NCBI RefSeq assembly: GCF_003293695.1
Contig: NZ_CP029556.1
Span: forward strand, 134,001-198,000
DNA length: 64,000 nt
DNA from: Lysobacter oculi
Lineage (GTDB): Bacteria > Pseudomonadota > Gammaproteobacteria > Xanthomonadales > Xanthomonadaceae
Direction: 5' to 3'
Shown here: positions 58,859-64,000 of the stretch, piece after piece
How the letters are laid out: the number at the start of each line of letters is the position of its first letter
Numbering within the stretch: position 1 is the stretch's first letter
Program-made: the position numbers and the translations under genes
The notes under the pieces: generated by a model
What the model saw: only the letters and a program-made list of their open reading frames with translations
Told to the model about the DNA's origin: nothing
Databases searched by the model: none

Positions 58859-61348
58859 ATGGCCAAATACGATTACGACGATCCCGATTTCGACGACGCG
58901 GACGAGACTGCGGAGGTCGGATCGGGGTGGGGCCGTCGGCTGCTGGTCGTCGCGCTGGCGGTCATGGGCATCGGGCTCGGCTTCCTCATCCCCTACACCC
59001 TCTATCTCAACCACCAGGTCAGCCAGCGTTTCGGCGAACTGAAGTGGCAGTTGCCCACGCGCGTCTATGCGCGTCCGCTGCAGCTGGAACCCGGCATCGC
59101 GATGGATGCCAGCACACTCAAGAACGAGCTGGATGCCGCCGCCTATCGCGATGACGGCGTCGGCAGCAAGCCCGGCAGCTATGCACGCAAGGGCGGCGTC
59201 TTCACCATCTCCAGCCGCGGTTATTACGATGTCGAAGGCCGTATCGCACCGCAGCGCATCCAGGTGTCGCTGGGTAGCGGTGAAGTGGCTTCGGTGCGCG
59301 GTATCGGCGGCAAGGCCAATGTGCGCGCCGCACGCCTCGACCCCGCCCGCATCGCCACCCTCTACGGCCAGAAGCAGGAGGAACGCCGCCTGGTCAGTCT
59401 GGACGAAGTGCCGGAAGCGCTGGTCACCGGCCTGCAGGCGGTCGAGGACCGCGACTTCGCGCGTCACCACGGCATCGATCCGTCCGGCATGGCGCGTGCG
59501 GTCTGGGTCTCGCTGCGCTCCGGCGGCAAGAGCCTGCAGGGCGGCAGCACGCTGACCCAGCAGCTGGCACGCAGCGGCCTGCTCGGCATCGGCAAGGAAC
59601 AGACACCGAGCCGCAAGCTCAAGGAAATCCTCTACGCGCTGATCCTGGAGGCGCGCTACGACAAGCGCACCATCCTCGAAACCTATTTCAACCAGGTCTA
59701 CCTGGGCCAGCGGGGTTCGCAGGCGATCCACGGCGTGGCTTCGGCATCGGAGTTCTGGTTCAACCGCAACCTGTCCGATCTCAGCAACGAGCAGATCGCG
59801 CTGCTGATCGCGATCGTCAAAGGCCCGTCGTACTACGACCCGCGCCGCAATCCCGAGCGTGCCCGCGAGCGTCGCAACTTCGTGCTGGGCGAGATGCTGG
59901 AAACCGGCATCATCGACAAGAAGGAACACGACCGCGCCGTCGCCGCGCCGCTCGGCGTGAGCCAGGAACCCGGTGGTGCCGCGCCGAACCGCTTCCCCGC
60001 CTACGTCGATCTGGTGCGCCGCCAGCTGGTGCGCGACTACCCGGCCGATTCGCTGCAGGGCGCGGGGCTGGCGGTGATGACGGCGATGTCGCCTTCCGCG
60101 CAGGGCTATGCCGAGGGCGCGGTGACGCGCACGCTGAAATCGCTCGGCCCGCGCAAGAACGCGCCGCTCGAAGCCGGCCTGGTGATGACCGATGTGCACA
60201 CCGGCCAGGTGGTCGCCGCGGTCGGCAGCCGCGACTTCTCCAACCCCGGTTTCAACCGTGCGATCGAGGCGCAGCGCCCGGTCGGTTCCATCATCAAACC
60301 CTTCGTCTACCTGCTGGCGCTGGCGCAGCCGGGCAAGTGGTCACTGGCGAGTTATGTCGATGATTCGCCGCTGACCATCCGCCAGGGCAATGGCCAGGGC
60401 TGGTCGCCCGGCAATTCCGATGGCCGCAGCCACGGCACCGTGCGCGTCATCGATGCGCTGGCGCAGTCCTACAACCTGGCGACGGTGCGGCTGGGCATGG
60501 ATGTGGGGCCGGAGCGCGTGGCGCAGCTGACCCGCACGCTGGCCGGCATCGAGCCGCAGACCAATCCCTCGCTGCTGCTCGGCGCCACCGACCAGAGCCC
60601 GTACGCGATGGCGCAGCTCTACCAGTTCCTCGCTTCCGGGGGCGAAGTGCAGCCGCTGCATGCGGTGCGAGGCGTGCTGGACCCCAAGGGCCGCGCGATC
60701 AACCGCTACGACAACGCGCCGGCGCCGGCGCAGAAGGGTGATGCCATCGCCGCGCGGCTGGTGACCATCGCGCTGCAGCAGGCGGTGTCCTCGGGCACCG
60801 GGCGGCAGCTGGTCGCCGATGGCCTGGGCCGGCTCAAGGCCGCGGGCAAGACCGGTACCTCCAACGACAGCCGTGACAGCTGGTTCGCCGGCTGGACCGG
60901 CGACCACCTCGCCGTGGTCTGGGTCGGCAACGACCAGAACAAGCCGACCGGCCTGTACGGCGCGACCGGCGCGATGCGCGTGTGGTCGGGCATCTTCTCG
61001 CGCCTGCCGAGCCAGCCGCTGGAAGTGGGCGATGACGGCATCGACTGGCAGTGGGTGGATGGCAGCCATGCCACCGATGCCGCCTGCCCGGGTGCGCGCC
61101 GCTTCGCCTTCGTGCGTGGCTATGCGCCGGCCTACCAGGCCTGCGTGATCGCGCCGCCCACGCCGGAAGTGCAGTACGACGAATACGGCAACCCGATCAC
61201 CGCGCCGCCAGCCGAAGACGAAGGGGGTGGCTGGCGCGAATTCTTCGGCCTGGGCGATCGCCGCCCACCGCAGGACCCGGCCACCACGCCGCCATCGGCA
61301 TCGCCGCCCGCGCCGCAGCCGCCGCCTCCACCGCCGCCATCGCGATGA
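58859..61348 (+). CDS. mrcB: Penicillin-binding protein 1B (bifunctional class A PBP)
   Basis: An 829-residue inner-membrane enzyme polymerising and cross-linking peptidoglycan. An acidic cytoplasmic tail and one membrane helix (about 28-48) precede the UB2H region, the GT51 domain (catalytic E196 in EDRDFARHHGID, GGSTLTQQLARSG) and the transpeptidase with S477-x-x-K480 (VGSIIKP), S537-Y-N and K664-TGT. A Pro-rich C-terminal tail (PPPPPPPSR) is an extension over E. coli PBP1B. Confidence 0.96.
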   Translation: MAKYDYDDPDFDDADETAEVGSGWGRRLLVVALAVMGIGLGFLIPYTLYLNHQVSQRFGELKWQLPTRVYARPLQLEPGIAMDASTLKNELDAAAYRDDGVGSKPGSYARKGGVFTISSRGYYDVEGRIAPQRIQVSLGSGEVASVRGIGGKANVRAARLDPARIATLYGQKQEERRLVSLDEVPEALVTGLQAVEDRDFARHHGIDPSGMARAVWVSLRSGGKSLQGGSTLTQQLARSGLLGIGKEQTPSRKLKEILYALILEARYDKRTILETYFNQVYLGQRGSQAIHGVASASEFWFNRNLSDLSNEQIALLIAIVKGPSYYDPRRNPERARERRNFVLGEMLETGIIDKKEHDRAVAAPLGVSQEPGGAAPNRFPAYVDLVRRQLVRDYPADSLQGAGLAVMTAMSPSAQGYAEGAVTRTLKSLGPRKNAPLEAGLVMTDVHTGQVVAAVGSRDFSNPGFNRAIEAQRPVGSIIKPFVYLLALAQPGKWSLASYVDDSPLTIRQGNGQGWSPGNSDGRSHGTVRVIDALAQSYNLATVRLGMDVGPERVAQLTRTLAGIEPQTNPSLLLGATDQSPYAMAQLYQFLASGGEVQPLHAVRGVLDPKGRAINRYDNAPAPAQKGDAIAARLVTIALQQAVSSGTGRQLVADGLGRLKAAGKTGTSNDSRDSWFAGWTGDHLAVVWVGNDQNKPTGLYGATGAMRVWSGIFSRLPSQPLEVGDDGIDWQWVDGSHATDAACPGARRFAFVRGYAPAYQACVIAPPTPEVQYDEYGNPITAPPAEDEGGGWREFFGLGDRRPPQDPATTPPSASPPAPQPPPPPPPSR

Positions 61349-61376
61349 GGGCGGCAGCGAAGGAACGCGCCCGCCG

Positions 61377-63386
61377 ATGAGCACGCTCCGCGACCGTACC
61401 CGCGAGGCCCTGGGCGAAGCCGGGCCGCTGGCGTCCGCCATCCCCGGCTTCGTGCCGCGCGAGACGCAGCAACGGCTGGCCGACGCCATCGCCGACGCCG
61501 TCATCGAGACAGGCACCCTGCTGGCCGAAGCCGGCACCGGCACCGGCAAGACCTACGCCTATCTGGTGCCGGCGCTGCTGTCCGGCCGCAAGACCATCAT
61601 CAGCACCGGCACCCGCGCGCTGCAGGACCAGCTCTATCACCGCGACCTGCCGCGCGTGCGCGAGGCGCTTGGCATCGGCCACAGTTCCGCGCTGCTGAAG
61701 GGCCGCGCCAACTACCTGTGCCGCCAGCGCATGGAGCAGGCCAAGGGCGAGCCCAAATTCGCCAGCCGCGAACACGCCACCCAGTTCCAGCGCATCGTCG
61801 CCTGGAGCGGGCGCACCCGCTTCGGTGACCTGGCCGAGCTGGAAAACATGCCGGAAGACTCGCCGGTCTATCCGCTGGTCACCTCCACCAACGAGAACTG
61901 CCTGGGCAACGAATGTCCGTTCTGGAGCGAGTGCTTCGTGGTGCAGGCGCGCCAGCGTGCACAGGCGGCGGATGTGGTGGTGGTCAACCATCACCTGCTG
62001 CTGGCCGACCTGGCGCTCAAGCAGGAGGGCTTCGGCGAGATCCTGCCGGGCGCGCAGACCTTCGTGGTCGACGAGGCGCACCAGTTGCCGGAACTCGCCG
62101 CACAGTTCTTCGGTGAAGGCCTGGGCGCACGGTTGCTGGTGGAACTGGCGCGCGATGTCCTGTCCGCCTCGCGCGAATCCTCCGGTGCGCTCGCCGCGTT
62201 GCAGGCCCCTGCGCAGCAGTTCGAACACGTCAGCCGCTACCTGCGTGCGGCGATGGACAACCTGCCGGTGCGCGGCACCCGCGAACGCGCGTTGCACGAA
62301 CCGGCAGTCGAGAGTGCGTTCGATGCCTTGTCGGATGCGCTCGTCGCGTTGATCGCGGCGCTCGGCCCGTGGCGCGAAAGCGGTCCCGCGCTCGATGCCG
62401 CCCACGCCCGCGCGGTCGAGGCCGAAGCCCGCCTGCAACGCTGGCTGGAAGCCTGGAACCGCGATCTGGATGAGGAGGCCGAACCGCTCGACGAGCGCAG
62501 CCCCGATCCCGGTCGCGACAACGTCTACTGGTACGAACTGACGCCGAAGGGCTTCCGCCTGCAGCGCACGCCGCTGGATATCTCCGGCCCGCTGCGCCGC
62601 CATCGCGAGCAGTCGCGCGCGGCGTGGATTTTCACCTCGGCCACGCTCGCGGTCGGCGGCGCGTTCAACCATGTCTCGCAGCGGCTGGGCCTGTGGGAGC
62701 CGGAAACGAGGCTCGAACCCGGCCCGTTCGACTGGCCGCGGCAGGCGCTGCTCTACATGCCCAAGCGCATGCCCGAGCCCTCTGAATTCGGTTTCAACAC
62801 CGCGGTGGTCGAGGCGGTGCTGCCGGTGCTGCGCGCCTCGCAGGGCCGCGCCTTCCTGCTGTTCGCCTCGCATCGCGCGTTGAAGGAGGCCGCGCAGTTG
62901 CTGCGCGAGCGCGACGATATTCCGTGGCCGCTGTTCGTGCAGGGTGAGGCGCCGCGCGCGCAGCTGCTGCAGCAGTTCCGCGATTCCGGCCATGGCGTGC
63001 TGCTCGGCACCGCGAGTTTCCGCGAAGGGGTCGATGTCGCGGGCGATGCGCTGTCGGTCGTCGTCATCGACAAGCTGCCGTTTGCCGCGCCGGACGATCC
63101 GGTGTTCGAAGCGCGGCTCGATGCCGTGCGCCGCAGCGGCGGCAATCCCTTCCGCGACGAACAGCTGCCGCAGGCGGTGATCGCGCTCAAGCAGGGCGCG
63201 GGCCGGCTGATCCGCACCATCGATGATCGCGGCGTGCTGGTGCTGTGCGACCCGCGCCTGCATGGCAAGAGCTATGGCCGCATCTTCATCGACTCGCTGC
63301 CGCCGATGCCGCGCACGCGCGAGATCGCCGATGTCGAAGCGTTCTTCGCGATGCGCGATGCAGGTGATGACGCGTCATCCGGATAA
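61377..63386 (+). CDS. DinG/YoaA-family ATP-dependent DNA helicase
   Basis: A 669-residue superfamily 2 helicase. Walker A AEAGTGTGKTYAY (K58) and the DEAH box VVDEAHQLPE are present. Four cysteines C115, C175, C180 and C186 (YLCRQR...NCLGNECPFWSEC) fit the iron-sulfur cluster of the XPD/DinG group. Length and spacing are closer to YoaA than to DinG; YoaA of E. coli helps tolerate replication-blocking lesions. Start ATG 61377, 28 bases after mrcB. Confidence 0.92.
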   Translation: MSTLRDRTREALGEAGPLASAIPGFVPRETQQRLADAIADAVIETGTLLAEAGTGTGKTYAYLVPALLSGRKTIISTGTRALQDQLYHRDLPRVREALGIGHSSALLKGRANYLCRQRMEQAKGEPKFASREHATQFQRIVAWSGRTRFGDLAELENMPEDSPVYPLVTSTNENCLGNECPFWSECFVVQARQRAQAADVVVVNHHLLLADLALKQEGFGEILPGAQTFVVDEAHQLPELAAQFFGEGLGARLLVELARDVLSASRESSGALAALQAPAQQFEHVSRYLRAAMDNLPVRGTRERALHEPAVESAFDALSDALVALIAALGPWRESGPALDAAHARAVEAEARLQRWLEAWNRDLDEEAEPLDERSPDPGRDNVYWYELTPKGFRLQRTPLDISGPLRRHREQSRAAWIFTSATLAVGGAFNHVSQRLGLWEPETRLEPGPFDWPRQALLYMPKRMPEPSEFGFNTAVVEAVLPVLRASQGRAFLLFASHRALKEAAQLLRERDDIPWPLFVQGEAPRAQLLQQFRDSGHGVLLGTASFREGVDVAGDALSVVVIDKLPFAAPDDPVFEARLDAVRRSGGNPFRDEQLPQAVIALKQGAGRLIRTIDDRGVLVLCDPRLHGKSYGRIFIDSLPPMPRTREIADVEAFFAMRDAGDDASSG

Positions 63387-63507
63387 CCCGCTGCCTGCAG
63401 TACCCAGGCCCGTCACGCGCGTGCGGACACCCCGGGCATCCATCCCGCGCCCGGCTCCGCGACGATCGCTTCGCTAAGCTAGCCGCCACATCCGCCACTG
63501 CATCGCC

Positions 63508-64000
63508 ATGAACCTGCTCGCGCTCGAAACCAGCACCGAAGCCTGCTCGGTCGCCCTTGTCCACGGCGACCTGCTTATCGAGCGCTTCGAAGTCGCGCCG
63601 CGTCGCCACGCCGAACTCACCCTGCCGTGGACCGACGCGTTGCTGGCCGAAGCCGGCCTCGCGCGCAGTGCCGTGCAGGCGATCGCGGTCGGTCGCGGGC
63701 CGGGCGCGTTCACCGGCGTGCGGCTCGGCATCTCGCTGGCGCAGGGCATGGCGCTGGCGCTCGGTGTGCCGGCTGTCGCCATTTCCACGCTCGCCGCATT
63801 GGCGATGCGTGCCGATGCCGGCGAAGGCGAACGCGTCCTCGCCGCCATCGACGCGCGCATGGGCGAGGTCTATTGCTGCGCCTACGAAATCCGCGATGGC
63901 GAACCGCACGCGCTCGGCGATGAACACGTCGGTGCGCCCGACAGCGTGCAGGTGGAAGGCGAAGGCTGGCACGGCGTCGGTACCGGATTCGCCGCGCAGG
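63508..64000 (+). CDS. tsaB: tRNA threonylcarbamoyladenosine protein TsaB (5' part)
   Basis: The first 164 codons of a gene that runs off the window. MNLLALETSTEACSVALVHG is the ASKHA-fold opening, and GRGPGAFTGVRLGISLAQGMALALGVP is the TsaB signature; DARMGEVYC follows. TsaB is the non-catalytic partner of TsaD in making t6A37 on tRNAs. The upstream 121 bases hold no clear promoter or gene. Confidence 0.93.
   Translation, partial: MNLLALETSTEACSVALVHGDLLIERFEVAPRRHAELTLPWTDALLAEAGLARSAVQAIAVGRGPGAFTGVRLGISLAQGMALALGVPAVAISTLAALAMRADAGEGERVLAAIDARMGEVYCCAYEIRDGEPHALGDEHVGAPDSVQVEGEGWHGVGTGFAAQ

Overview
The window is high-GC (roughly two thirds G+C), densely coded chromosomal DNA from a gammaproteobacterium, most likely of the family Lysobacteraceae (Xanthomonadaceae). 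The clues are the gene neighbourhoods (pilT-pilU beside yggS-proC, aroK-aroB-WGR-hemE, algH-ruvX-pyrB), a MetX-type methionine operon behind a SAM riboswitch, a GTP-dependent PEP carboxykinase, two large TonB-dependent receptors and a very large periplasmic-propeller hybrid sensor kinase. I saw no rRNA, tRNA, CRISPR array, insertion sequence or integrase. Genus assignment is not possible from this stretch.

Layout. 1-2.8 kb: end of an NTP-exchange-like transporter, a metallophosphoesterase, and two small coupled genes (membrane protein, DUF4442). 2.8-6.1 kb: fadE diverging from a TetR-family regulator, with palindromes over both start regions. 6.1-7.9 kb: pckG. 8.1-17.7 kb: accessory-looking region with two TonB-dependent receptors bracketing a methyltransferase and a TPR/aspartyl beta-hydroxylase, then an AT-richer gap and an unknown secreted protein. 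17.8-21 kb: hslO diverging from mtgA-glycosyltransferase-CBS. 21-26.3 kb: AsmA protein, PAQR/hemolysin III protein, prfC (two frame breaks) and an M23 peptidase. 26.3-29.8 kb: promoter, SAM-I riboswitch, then acyltransferase, trans-sulfuration enzyme and homoserine dehydrogenase. 29.9-36.6 kb: APH(6)-like kinase, sdaA, a glutaredoxin-like protein, cytochrome b561 and the hybrid kinase. 36.6-39.6 kb: aroK-aroB-WGR-hemE on the minus strand. 39.7-42.2 kb: dodecin, pdxH, NIF3/CutA-like and BtuF-like genes, with GNAT opposing. 42.2-44.3 kb: yggS-proC-DUF4426-GNAT. 44.3-48.5 kb: pilT, pilU, algH, ruvX, pyrB. 48.5-53.7 kb: dps, hrpA and an unknown secreted protein. 53.8-58.8 kb: relA and three surface-sugar-type genes, the last frame-broken. 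58.9-64 kb: mrcB (PBP1b), a DinG/YoaA helicase and the start of tsaB.

How the genes work together. Most of the window is housekeeping: peptidoglycan synthesis (mtgA, mrcB, M23), shikimate and haem pathways, type IV pilus retraction, stringent response and pyrimidine synthesis. Stop/start overlaps (ATGA, GTGA, TGATG) are common and mark many translationally coupled pairs. The methionine operon has a legible control architecture: promoter, aptamer, and a hairpin that would cover the ribosome binding site. The fadE/TetR divergon shows a consensus -35 box with a palindrome over its -10.

I did not find a clear new defence or mobile system. The points most worth checking are the twice-shifted prfC, the 4-bp duplication that breaks a glycosyltransferase, the receptor/hydroxylase/methyltransferase group at 8-17.7 kb, and a BtuF-like binding protein that lacks a signal peptide.
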